A DNA stretch of 64,000 bases from an uncultured Erythrobacter sp. Its GTDB lineage: Bacteria > Pseudomonadota > Alphaproteobacteria > Sphingomonadales > Sphingomonadaceae. Below the pieces are notes generated by a model. That model ran no database searches, was not told where the DNA came from, and saw only the letters and a list, made by a program, of their open reading frames with translations. This document shows positions 18,544-25,956 of this stretch, piece by piece. The stretch lies in contig CANMMR010000007.1 in assembly GCA_947499095.1 (NCBI GenBank), positions 62,001-126,000 on the forward strand, read 5' to 3'. The stretch's first letter is position 1. Every line of letters starts with the position of its first letter. The translations under genes and the position numbers were made by a program.

Positions 18544-18855
18544 TCAGTTGCCGCCGCAGATGCTCGCATCGCTGCAGACGCCCTCGCGATTGGCGAGCCG
18601 TCCCGCTTCATCGCGAGTCTCGCTGTAGAAGGCGATCCATTCCTCACGGGTCTTGCACAGCCGCTCCTTCTTCGCCCTCGAGCCGGTCACCTTGAAGGAT
18701 TTGCAAATTTTCGCATCATCGCCTGCATCCCGCTTCTCACTATCGGTCGTGCGAGTTTCAGTCGAGGTAGCCTGCTTCGAATTCGACTGCATGCTGTGCA
18801 CGGGCGTCGTGAGAGCGCACAGGCTCAGGGCGATGATGACGGTGGCTGCTTTCAT
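18544..18855 (-). CDS. small secreted protein with conserved Cys motif
   Basis: A 103-residue protein with a signal peptide (MKAATVIIALSLCALTTPVHS), a polar Ser/Thr/Lys/Asp linker and a compact C-terminal domain. The domain has KICKSFKVTGSR and then ERLCKTREEW, a paired-Cys motif seen in small secreted proteins of sphingomonads, and ends with two further cysteines (GVCSDASICGGN). AAGGA lies eight bases before ATG 18855. Four cysteines suggest two disulfides in the periplasm. The function is unknown. It sits between two TonB receptor genes on the same strand, but a terminator separates it from the upstream one. Confidence 0.75.
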   Translation of the reverse strand: MKAATVIIALSLCALTTPVHSMQSNSKQATSTETRTTDSEKRDAGDDAKICKSFKVTGSRAKKERLCKTREEWIAFYSETRDEAGRLANREGVCSDASICGGN

Positions 18856-18930
18856 GATGAAGTCCTTCAGCGATCAAATCGCAATGCTATGGAGCGAATG
18901 CATAATTCCCACGAATGATAGCTTATAAAA

Positions 18931-18956
18931 AAAGGGGCGGCAACCGCCGCCCCTTT
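18931..18956 (-). terminator. rho-independent terminator of the second TonB receptor gene
   Basis: The stem GGGGCGGC (18934-18941) against GCCGCCCC (18946-18953), extended by AAA/TTT, has a four-base loop. Read on the minus strand it is followed by TTTTTTT and lies about 25 bases after the receptor stop codon at 18980. This is a classic terminator. Confidence 0.88.
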
Positions 18957-18979
18957 CTCTAGATGATCACCTTCGAAGA

Positions 18980-21889
18980 TCAGAAGGTCATACGTGCGGT
19001 CACCGAGTAACGACGACCGAGCGGGTCGTACGTCGAGGGGTAGATGTTGCCGCTGTTGTATGCGGTCGAACCGATGTTGCTGCCGACCACCTTCGGTTCG
19101 TTGTCGAACAGGTTGATGACTGCGGCGGTGAAGCCGAAGTTGTCCGTAACGTTGAAGTTGGCGGTCAGATCGAAGTAGTGTTCGGCACCGATCGTGGTGA
19201 ATTCCTCGAGGAAGTCACCGGCGAATTCCGGCTCCACTTCGACGGCATCGATGAAGCGCCACCGCAGCGAGAGGTCGGCATCGCCGACACTCAGCGTGGT
19301 ACGCTGCGTGAAGGAGAACTCCGGCTGGATCGAAGGGCAATTGATGCTGTAGAAGCCGACGCAATCGCGATTGAGGCTGGCCGGATCGTTCTGGTTCGCC
19401 TTGAACGTCGAACGGTTGGTCCAGTTACCGAAGAAGCTCAGGTCGAGTCCTCCGAAGCCCAGGTCCGTGTTGAAGTTCATGGTCAGGTCGATGCCATCCG
19501 TGAACACGCGGCCCTGGTTGGTCAGGACCAGCGGCAGACCCGGCGTGGTCGCGACGCTGCCGAACAGGTTACCGGTCGCCGGGTTACGACGGATTGCGGT
19601 ACATGCCGGATTGGTCGCCGACGGCGTGCCGGTGAAGCAGGCACTGAACACGTCATCGATCGTCGGAGTGGTGATCGCGTCGGTAAGCGTGATGTTGTAG
19701 TAGTCGAACGTCAGCGTGAAGTTACGCAGGAAGCCCGGCTGGATCACGGCACCGACAGTCCACGTTTCCGCGTTTTCGGCGTCGAGGTTGGGGTTGCCGC
19801 CCGAAGTGACGTTAACCTGACCTGCCGGATCGACGATGATATTGCCGATCGAGGAAGCCGGGGCGCCCTGTGCAAGACAGACGGCACGCAGGTTCGCGTC
19901 GTTGGTCGGGGCTGCGCCCGCGCACGGATCGTTGCTGAAGTTGTCGAGGCCGGTCGTCGGAACTGCGAACAGTTCGGCGATGTTCGGAGCGCGCGTCACC
20001 TTCTGGAAACCACCGCGATACTGCACACCGTAAACCGGGGTATAGGTACCGCCGATCTTCCAGGTGTATTCGGTGCCGGTCGTCGAATAGTCGGACACAC
20101 GGCCCGCCAGTTCGAGCGTCAGTTCCTCGCCGATCGGAGAATCCACCACCAGCGGAACGATGAGTTCGCCGAAGGCTTCCTTCACGTCGTAGCTACCATC
20201 GGCGTCGGGCGATGCTGCACCGTTGCCGAGCACCTCGCCGGGCGTCTGCGAAAGCAGGTCCGAACGGCTGAAGGCATAGTAGTCGCGATATTCGACACCG
20301 GCCGCAATGCTGATCGGATCAGCAGCGATACCGAAGCCGAGATCGCCCGAGATGAACGCCTGGATCTGGCTGAGCTCTGCGCCTTCGGTGCCGGAGTTGC
20401 CGACGTCGAGGAAATCCTGAACTTCAGGAGTCAGGCTACCGAGCGGACCGAACAGGTTGATCGGCACACAGTCGTTCGAGGTGTCGAGGCAGGTGTCCGG
20501 GTTCGTCGAGAGTACGGACTGCTGAAGCCGGGTGAACGTACCGTTGCCCGACTGGCGCGAGACGTTTTCGCTCTCGCCGTATGCACCGAAAATTTCCCAG
20601 TCCAGATTGTTGGTCAGGGCGCCGCGCGCACCGGCTTTGACCTGGAAAAGGCGGGTCCGGTACTCGTTGAGACGCGGCCCGAATTCCACGAAGCGACGAC
20701 CATAGTCGATGCCGACCGTACGATAGTTGGGATCGTTCGGATCGGTTGCCAGTGCAGCGGCATCACATTCCGCCTGGCCGAAGAGGGCCTGCACGCCAGC
20801 CGTCTCCCCATCGGTGTCGAGTCCGCAGATCTGGTTGCGGATGCCGGCCGTCAGGAACGGGTTGGACAGGGGCGTTTCCAGCACGTTGCGGAAAGTGCCC
20901 GACGGGGCGATGATCGTCGAAGTCGTATTCTGGACGAACATGCCTTCGGCGAACACTTCGATCGCGTCTGTTACTTCGAAGCGGCCGGAACCGAACATGC
21001 GGTACTGTTCCAGCGGCGTCTGGTAAACGTTCGACGGGTTGAAGTTGTACGGTGCGTAGAACGGACGCAGCGAATCGCCGTCGACCTGCAGCGTTCCGCT
21101 GGTGGTGCCAGGAACGGTGATGACGGACGGCACTGCGGTCGACGAACCGCCGGGAAGCCCGCTGAACGACGAAATGTTGTCGCGGCCATATTCGCGGTCG
21201 CCCTGGAAGACGGCGTCACGATCGGTGTAACCGACCGAGAACACCGCGTTGCCGCGGCCATCGGCGAAGTTGCCGCCGACCGTGAGGTCTGCACGGAACG
21301 TGTAACCGTCGCCTTCTTCGGTGATCGCATTGGTTGCGGCGAGTTCGGCACCCGAGAAATCCTGCTTGGTGACGAAGTTGACGACGCCGGAAATGGCGTC
21401 GGCACCGTAGGCTGCGCCGGCACCGCCGGTCAGCACGTCCATCCGCTCGAGCAGGGCAACCGGGATCACGTCGATGTTGGTAAGGCCGTTGAGGCCCTGC
21501 GGAACGACGCGCGTGCCGTTCAACAGCACGAGGTTGCGGTTGGCGCCAAGGCCACGAAGGTTGATGTAGGTCGACCCGCCGTTGCCGTTGTTGACGTTGG
21601 AGCCGACGCTAGGGACGATGCCCGGGATCTGACGCAGCGATTCTTCGACCGTGTTGGCCTGCTGCAGCGTCAGCTCTTCTGAAGTCACGACCGCAACCGG
21701 GCTCGCGCTTTCGATGTTGGGGTCTGCAATGCGCGAGCCGGTGACGACGATCGCCTGTCCTGCCGGAGCCGTTGCTGCTTCTGCTTCAGGCGTTTCTTCC
21801 GAAACCTGGGCCATCGCCGGCTGCGCGATAAGCGCAAGGCCGAGAGCGGCGGGAGCCGCGCTGGCTTTGAAATATGTCTGGAGTTTCAC
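18980..21889 (-). CDS. TonB-dependent outer-membrane receptor
   Basis: A 969-residue receptor paralogous to the one at 15072-18260. The start is GTG 21889 (MKLQTYFKASAAPAALG) with AAGGA upstream. No ATG would keep the signal peptide, which ends PAMA. The plug domain has AIVVTGSRIADPNIESASPV, TSEELTLQQANTVEESLRQI, LRGLGANRNLVLLNGTRVV and MDVLTGGAGAAYGADAISGVVNF. The barrel ends RRYSVTARMTF, the usual aromatic C-terminus read by the Bam machine. Like its neighbour it has short disulfide-type loops (for example DTCLDTSNDCVPINLF). The substrate is unknown. It is divergent from the thiolase gene across 352 bases. Confidence 0.95.
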   Translation of the reverse strand: MKLQTYFKASAAPAALGLALIAQPAMAQVSEETPEAEAATAPAGQAIVVTGSRIADPNIESASPVAVVTSEELTLQQANTVEESLRQIPGIVPSVGSNVNNGNGGSTYINLRGLGANRNLVLLNGTRVVPQGLNGLTNIDVIPVALLERMDVLTGGAGAAYGADAISGVVNFVTKQDFSGAELAATNAITEEGDGYTFRADLTVGGNFADGRGNAVFSVGYTDRDAVFQGDREYGRDNISSFSGLPGGSSTAVPSVITVPGTTSGTLQVDGDSLRPFYAPYNFNPSNVYQTPLEQYRMFGSGRFEVTDAIEVFAEGMFVQNTTSTIIAPSGTFRNVLETPLSNPFLTAGIRNQICGLDTDGETAGVQALFGQAECDAAALATDPNDPNYRTVGIDYGRRFVEFGPRLNEYRTRLFQVKAGARGALTNNLDWEIFGAYGESENVSRQSGNGTFTRLQQSVLSTNPDTCLDTSNDCVPINLFGPLGSLTPEVQDFLDVGNSGTEGAELSQIQAFISGDLGFGIAADPISIAAGVEYRDYYAFSRSDLLSQTPGEVLGNGAASPDADGSYDVKEAFGELIVPLVVDSPIGEELTLELAGRVSDYSTTGTEYTWKIGGTYTPVYGVQYRGGFQKVTRAPNIAELFAVPTTGLDNFSNDPCAGAAPTNDANLRAVCLAQGAPASSIGNIIVDPAGQVNVTSGGNPNLDAENAETWTVGAVIQPGFLRNFTLTFDYYNITLTDAITTPTIDDVFSACFTGTPSATNPACTAIRRNPATGNLFGSVATTPGLPLVLTNQGRVFTDGIDLTMNFNTDLGFGGLDLSFFGNWTNRSTFKANQNDPASLNRDCVGFYSINCPSIQPEFSFTQRTTLSVGDADLSLRWRFIDAVEVEPEFAGDFLEEFTTIGAEHYFDLTANFNVTDNFGFTAAVINLFDNEPKVVGSNIGSTAYNSGNIYPSTYDPLGRRYSVTARMTF

Positions 21890-22241
21890 TCGATTGTGTC
21901 CTTCTTCCGTCTACCTGCGCCGAGGGTCGGTGCGGGTGTAAGAACCCCCATGGATGGACTGCCTGCACCGGTATTCCGGACGACAGGCCCATCGGCGGAA
22001 CGCGGTATCTGCCTCGCGGGATAGTTACATTGCAAAGCAATTTTGGCAGTTTTCCGTAATGGCCAATCGGGTGTTGCGTGAATCCCACACCTAGTCGAGG
22101 CTGCGAAACGATGCGATTGCGCCTACGTATGCAGGCGACATTTTCTGCGCGTCGCCGCGTGCCGCTTGACCTTAACGTAAGGCGCCCATAGGCGAGTGGC
22201 GAAACGAAACCCAACCCGAGCCAGTCAACGAGGAGCCTGCC
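21890..22241. promoter_or_regulatory. 352-base divergent regulatory region between TonB receptor and thiolase genes
   Basis: No gene is visible here. The left end carries the GTG-start ribosome site of the receptor gene. The right part, facing the thiolase, holds TTGACC at 22166-22171 overlapping the interrupted palindrome CCTTA-ACG-TAAGG (22170-22182), and then GAGGAG just before ATG 22242. The middle shows nothing I can name. Confidence 0.6.
22170..22182. promoter_or_regulatory. palindromic operator candidate upstream of the thiolase gene
   Basis: CCTTA at 22170-22174 and TAAGG at 22178-22182 form an inverted repeat around ACG, overlapping a -35-like TTGACC. Sites of this shape are used by MerR-family regulators of acyl-CoA catabolism such as LiuR. 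No such regulator gene is in the window, so the assignment is inference. Confidence 0.4.
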
Positions 22242-23414
22242 ATGCCCGAAGCCTATATCGTCGAAGCCGTCCGCACTGCCGGTGGCCGCCGTGGGGGCCG
22301 GCTCGCCGGGGTTCACCCGGTCGATCTCGCCGCGACTTCGCTCGATGCGGTCATGGAGCGGAGCGGGCTCGAGGCGAAAGCCGTCGACGATGTGGTGATG
22401 GGCTGCGTCAGCCAGGGCGGCGAGCAGGCGATGCAGGTCGGGAGGAACGCCGTTCTGGCAGCAAAACGCCTGGGCGAGGGCGTGCCGGCGGTCACTATCG
22501 ATCGCCAGTGCGGCTCCAGCCAGCAGGCAATCCAGTTCGCCGCACAGGCCGTGATGAGCGGCACGCAAGACGTCGTGATCGCGAGCGGTGTGGAAAGCAT
22601 GAGCCGCGTGCCGATGGGCTCGACTGCGATGTTCCACATGAAAGAAGGGCTGGGCAACTACAAGTCGCCCGGCCTGGAAGAGAAGTACCCCGGCATCCAG
22701 TGGAGCCAGTTCATGGGCGCGGAAATGATCGCGCAGAAGCACGGCTTCTCGAAGGACGACCTCGACCGTTTCGCGCTCCATAGCCACGAGAAGGCGATCG
22801 AGGCCACGAAGTCCGGCGCGTTCGAAAACGAGATCGTCGGCGTGGAGATCGAGACGCCCGAGGGCGAGGAATGCCACACCGTCGACGAGGGTATCCGCTT
22901 CGACGCCACGCTCGAGGGGATCGCCGGCGTCAAGCTGCTGAGCCCCGAAGGCAAGATCACCGCCGCCACCAGCAGCCAGATCTGCGACGGGTCGAGCGCG
23001 GTGCTGGTCGTGTCGGAGAAGGCGCTCAAGGAATACGGTCTTACGCCGATGGCCCGCATCCACAATTTGACCGTGACGGCGGGCGATCCGGTGATCATGC
23101 TCGAAGAGCCGCTGTTCGCCACCGATCGCGCGCTGGAGCGGGCCGGGATGAAGATCGGCGACATCGATCTCTACGAGGTCAACGAAGCCTTTGCGCCCGT
23201 GCCGCTCGCCTGGCTCAAGCATACCGGGGCGGACCCCGAAAAGCTCAACGTCAACGGCGGCGCGATCGCGCTCGGCCACCCGCTCGGCGCGTCAGGTACC
23301 AAGCTCATGGCGACGCTGGTCCATGCGTTGAAGGCGCGCGGCAAGAAATACGGCCTGCAGACGATGTGCGAAGGAGGCGGCGTCGCCAACGTCACCATCG
23401 TCGAGGCGCTCTAA
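22242..23414 (+). CDS. acetyl-CoA acyltransferase (thiolase)
   Basis: A 390-residue thiolase that cleaves 3-ketoacyl-CoA with CoA, the last step of beta-oxidation, or works in reverse as an acetyl-CoA acetyltransferase. The catalytic set is intact: nucleophile Cys90 in DRQCGSS, His346 in GGAIALGHPLGASG and Cys376 in TMCEGGG. The length is standard. GAGGAG precedes ATG 22242. The downstream SDR gene, 28 bases away, encodes the preceding step, so the two form a two-gene operon. Chain-length preference cannot be read from the sequence. Confidence 0.95.
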   Translation: MPEAYIVEAVRTAGGRRGGRLAGVHPVDLAATSLDAVMERSGLEAKAVDDVVMGCVSQGGEQAMQVGRNAVLAAKRLGEGVPAVTIDRQCGSSQQAIQFAAQAVMSGTQDVVIASGVESMSRVPMGSTAMFHMKEGLGNYKSPGLEEKYPGIQWSQFMGAEMIAQKHGFSKDDLDRFALHSHEKAIEATKSGAFENEIVGVEIETPEGEECHTVDEGIRFDATLEGIAGVKLLSPEGKITAATSSQICDGSSAVLVVSEKALKEYGLTPMARIHNLTVTAGDPVIMLEEPLFATDRALERAGMKIGDIDLYEVNEAFAPVPLAWLKHTGADPEKLNVNGGAIALGHPLGASGTKLMATLVHALKARGKKYGLQTMCEGGGVANVTIVEAL

Positions 23415-23442
23415 GGTTCAATTTCACGAGAGGACATTTTTC

Positions 23443-24228
23443 ATGGAAGTATCAGCCAACACCCCCGCCGTCGTCACCGGCGGTGCATCGGGCCTCGGTG
23501 AAGCCACCGCGCGCGCTCTTGCGGCCAAGGGCGCCAAGGTCGCCATCTTCGATATGAACGAGGAAAAGGGCGAAGCGGTCGCCAAGGACATCGGCGGCGT
23601 CTTCTGCAAGGTCAACGTCACCAGCGACGAGGATGTCGACGCCGGTTTTGCCAAGGCCCGCGAAGCGCACGGGCAGGAGCGGATCCTGGTCAATTGCGCC
23701 GGCATCGGCAATGCGATCAAGACCGCCAGCCGCGACAAGCAGTCGGGCGAGATCAAGCACTTCCCGATCAGCGCCTTCGACTTCGTGATCCAGGTCAATT
23801 TGATCGGCACCTTCCGCTGCATCGCCAAGTCGGCGGCCGGCATGATGAGCCTCTATCCGCTGACCGACGAGGGCGATCGCGGCGCGATCGTCAACACGGC
23901 TTCGGTTGCTGCCGAGGACGGGCAGATGGGCCAGGCGGCCTATTCCGCATCGAAGGGCGGCGTGGTCGGCATGACGCTGCCCATCGCGCGCGACCTCATG
24001 CGCGAAGGCATTCGCGTCAACACCATCCTGCCGGGCATCTTCAACACCCCGCTGATGAATGCGGCCCCGCCGCAGGTGAAGGAAGCGCTGGCCGCCAGCG
24101 TGCCGTTCCCCAAGCGCCTCGGCTATCCGGAGGAATACGCCAATCTCGCCATGTGCATGATCGAGACCGGTTATTTCAACGGCGAGGACGTGCGCCTCGA
24201 CGGCGCGATCCGCATGGCTCCGCGCTAG
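23443..24228 (+). CDS. short-chain dehydrogenase, 3-hydroxyacyl-CoA dehydrogenase type 2-like
   Basis: A 261-residue SDR with the NAD-binding TGGASGLG near the N-terminus, NCAGIG, a catalytic Ser in NTASVAAEDG, and Tyr167/Lys171 in YSASK. The insert DKQSGEIKHFPISAF and the stretch FNTPLMNAAPPQVKEAL match the HSD10-type (type-2) 3-hydroxyacyl-CoA dehydrogenases, which oxidise 3-hydroxyacyl-CoA to the ketone used by the thiolase encoded just upstream. GAGAGGA precedes ATG 23443. A strong terminator 26 bases after the stop closes the operon. Confidence 0.93.
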   Translation: MEVSANTPAVVTGGASGLGEATARALAAKGAKVAIFDMNEEKGEAVAKDIGGVFCKVNVTSDEDVDAGFAKAREAHGQERILVNCAGIGNAIKTASRDKQSGEIKHFPISAFDFVIQVNLIGTFRCIAKSAAGMMSLYPLTDEGDRGAIVNTASVAAEDGQMGQAAYSASKGGVVGMTLPIARDLMREGIRVNTILPGIFNTPLMNAAPPQVKEALAASVPFPKRLGYPEEYANLAMCMIETGYFNGEDVRLDGAIRMAPR

Positions 24229-24253
24229 GCGTCGTTTTGCAGGTAAAGTTATT

Positions 24254-24290
24254 CGCCGCCGGTTCGCACCCCCGAACCGGCGGCGTTTTT
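24254..24290 (+). terminator. rho-independent terminator of the thiolase-SDR operon
   Basis: A perfect thirteen-base-pair stem, CGCCGCCGGTTCG (24254-24266) against CGAACCGGCGGCG (24273-24285), has a six-base loop and is followed by TTTTT. Confidence 0.92.
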
Positions 24291-24294
24291 CGTT

Positions 24295-24894
24295 TCAGTA
24301 TGCGGTTTCCATCAGCTGGATGGAGCCTGCCCATTCGTCCTGCTCGGCTGCGTCGGCAAGCAGTTTCGCCACATCGCCGCGCGCGGCTTTGCCTTTGGGA
24401 TCGACGTCGTCGCCCAGCCGGACCGAACCCGTCGGACCGTCATCGGTGAGCGAGACGGGTCGAAGAATGGCGTATTCGAGGCTGCTCTGCTTCAGGTGCT
24501 CGTCGGCAGCGTGCTTGGCCTCGAGGTAGTGGGCGAGTTCGCTATCGGGGTCCGGATCGTCGGCGCCGACCGAACTCAGCATGACGAAGCGGCGGACATT
24601 GCTGGCTTGGGCCATGTCGATCAGCCGGATCGCGCCGTCGCGATCGACCTTGTCGGTCATCTCGGCGCTGGTGTCGCCGCCCGAACCGGCCGCGAAGATG
24701 ACGACTTCGCAGCCCTGCGCGACATCGTCGTCCAGCGCGGTCAGATCGCCCTGCCGCAATGCGACGGTATCGGGGAGTGCGCCCGTATCGGACGAGGCGC
24801 GCACGAGCGCGATGACGTCATGCCCGCGTTCGCACAGTTCCTTGACGAGACGGGTGCCGGTATTGCCGGTCGAACCGGCAACGAGAATCTTCAT
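24295..24894 (-). CDS. NAD(P)-binding atypical short-chain dehydrogenase
   Basis: A 199-residue protein of the atypical SDR5 group (YwnB/YhfK-like). It has the N-terminal nucleotide-binding glycine motif VAGSTGNTGTRLV, VIFAAGSGGDTS, MLSSVGADDPD and EYAILRPVSLTDDGPTG. It lacks the classical YxxxK pair, as this group usually does, and may act as a redox sensor or reductase. AAGGAG lies eight bases before ATG 24894. It is downstream of copB on the same strand but 69 bases away, so linkage with copper resistance is uncertain. Confidence 0.88.
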   Translation of the reverse strand: MKILVAGSTGNTGTRLVKELCERGHDVIALVRASSDTGALPDTVALRQGDLTALDDDVAQGCEVVIFAAGSGGDTSAEMTDKVDRDGAIRLIDMAQASNVRRFVMLSSVGADDPDPDSELAHYLEAKHAADEHLKQSSLEYAILRPVSLTDDGPTGSVRLGDDVDPKGKAARGDVAKLLADAAEQDEWAGSIQLMETAY

Positions 24895-24963
24895 CGATTT
24901 TCTCCTTGGTTGTGGTCCGAACCGGCGGCAGGCAGGGCCGTTCCGAGGAGAAGGCGCGCGGCG

Positions 24964-25956
24964 TCAGAACCAGGCGCGCAGACCGAGCAACAGTTTGAGG
25001 CCGTCGGGGTCGTTCCCGGCAGCCTTTGCCATGGACCGCGTTGCGCCCAGCTTGGTTTCGTACCCCACACCCACATAGGGCGCGAACTCGCGGGCGATTT
25101 CGTAGCGCAGGCGCAGGCCGGTCTCGAACTTGGTCAGGCCCTCACCGATCTCGCGCTCGGGAATATCCTGCGCGGCAAGTTCCAGTTCGGCGCGGGGCTG
25201 GAGGATCAGGCGCTGCGTGAGCTTCTGGTCGTACTCGCCCTCGATCCGCGCGGTCAAATCGCCGCGGTCGGAGAGGAAGGCCGCGGCATCGACGTGCCAC
25301 ATGTATGGCGCGAGGCCCTGGACGCCGAACACGAGGTGGCTGCGCGTGTCCGGCTCGATGTCCAGCCGTACGCCCGCCTGAAGGTCGAAGAAGGGTCCGA
25401 TGGCGTGGCCCCAGAGCGCCTGGACCTCGGCATCCTCGACTGCTCCGCCGAATGCGCCTTCCCCTTCGGACTTGAGCACGAACTTGTCGACGTCGCCGCC
25501 GTACCAGCCCTGCAGATCCCACAGATAGCCGTCCTCGCCGTCGCCGATGCGCGCTTCGAGCCGCTCGGCCATCAACGTGCCGGTTTTCATATCGCCATGC
25601 GTCGCGTGATTGGTGGCACGGGCTTCGGCCATGACAGCGGGGCCGTAGATCGCATCCGCCGCGTGCTGCGCACCCTCGAAGGCTTCTGGCGGAGGCGGTC
25701 CCTCGGGAAAATCGCCGACCTGATGCGCGGAATGGTCCATCGTCGAATGGTCCATTTTGGGCGCGCCGGTCATGTCGGGCAGAACGAAGGGCGCGGGTGC
25801 CTGCTGGTGCTTTGAATGGTCCTCCGCCGCCGGTTCCTTTTCCGGCTCTTGCTGGTGCGAGGAATGATCCGGCATGGCATGGCCCGAGTGATCCTGCGCC
25901 ACCAGCGGAGCAGCCGCCAGCATCAGCGCTGCGCCGAGTAACGCTCGCGCCTTCAT
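24964..25956 (-). CDS. copB: copper resistance protein B, outer-membrane barrel
   Basis: CopB/PcoB is an outer-membrane protein that works with the oxidase CopA in periplasmic copper detoxification. The 330-residue product has a signal peptide (ending PLVA) and an N-terminal copper-binding stretch with repeated DHSxH and MDHS units (residues 22-80). The barrel domain then includes LWDLQGWYGGD, GPFFDLQAGVR and PYVGVGYETKLG, ending LLLGLRAWF with the usual terminal Phe. Its ATG overlaps the copA stop by four bases, so the pair is translationally coupled. Confidence 0.95.
   Translation of the reverse strand: MKARALLGAALMLAAAPLVAQDHSGHAMPDHSSHQQEPEKEPAAEDHSKHQQAPAPFVLPDMTGAPKMDHSTMDHSAHQVGDFPEGPPPPEAFEGAQHAADAIYGPAVMAEARATNHATHGDMKTGTLMAERLEARIGDGEDGYLWDLQGWYGGDVDKFVLKSEGEGAFGGAVEDAEVQALWGHAIGPFFDLQAGVRLDIEPDTRSHLVFGVQGLAPYMWHVDAAAFLSDRGDLTARIEGEYDQKLTQRLILQPRAELELAAQDIPEREIGEGLTKFETGLRLRYEIAREFAPYVGVGYETKLGATRSMAKAAGNDPDGLKLLLGLRAWF

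Noticed and set aside
19178-21682. 834-codon open frame antisense to the second TonB receptor
   Set aside because: It is a shadow of the GC-rich receptor gene. The product is Arg/Val/Glu-rich with no family motif, while the opposite strand encodes a complete receptor with signal peptide, plug and C-terminal Phe.
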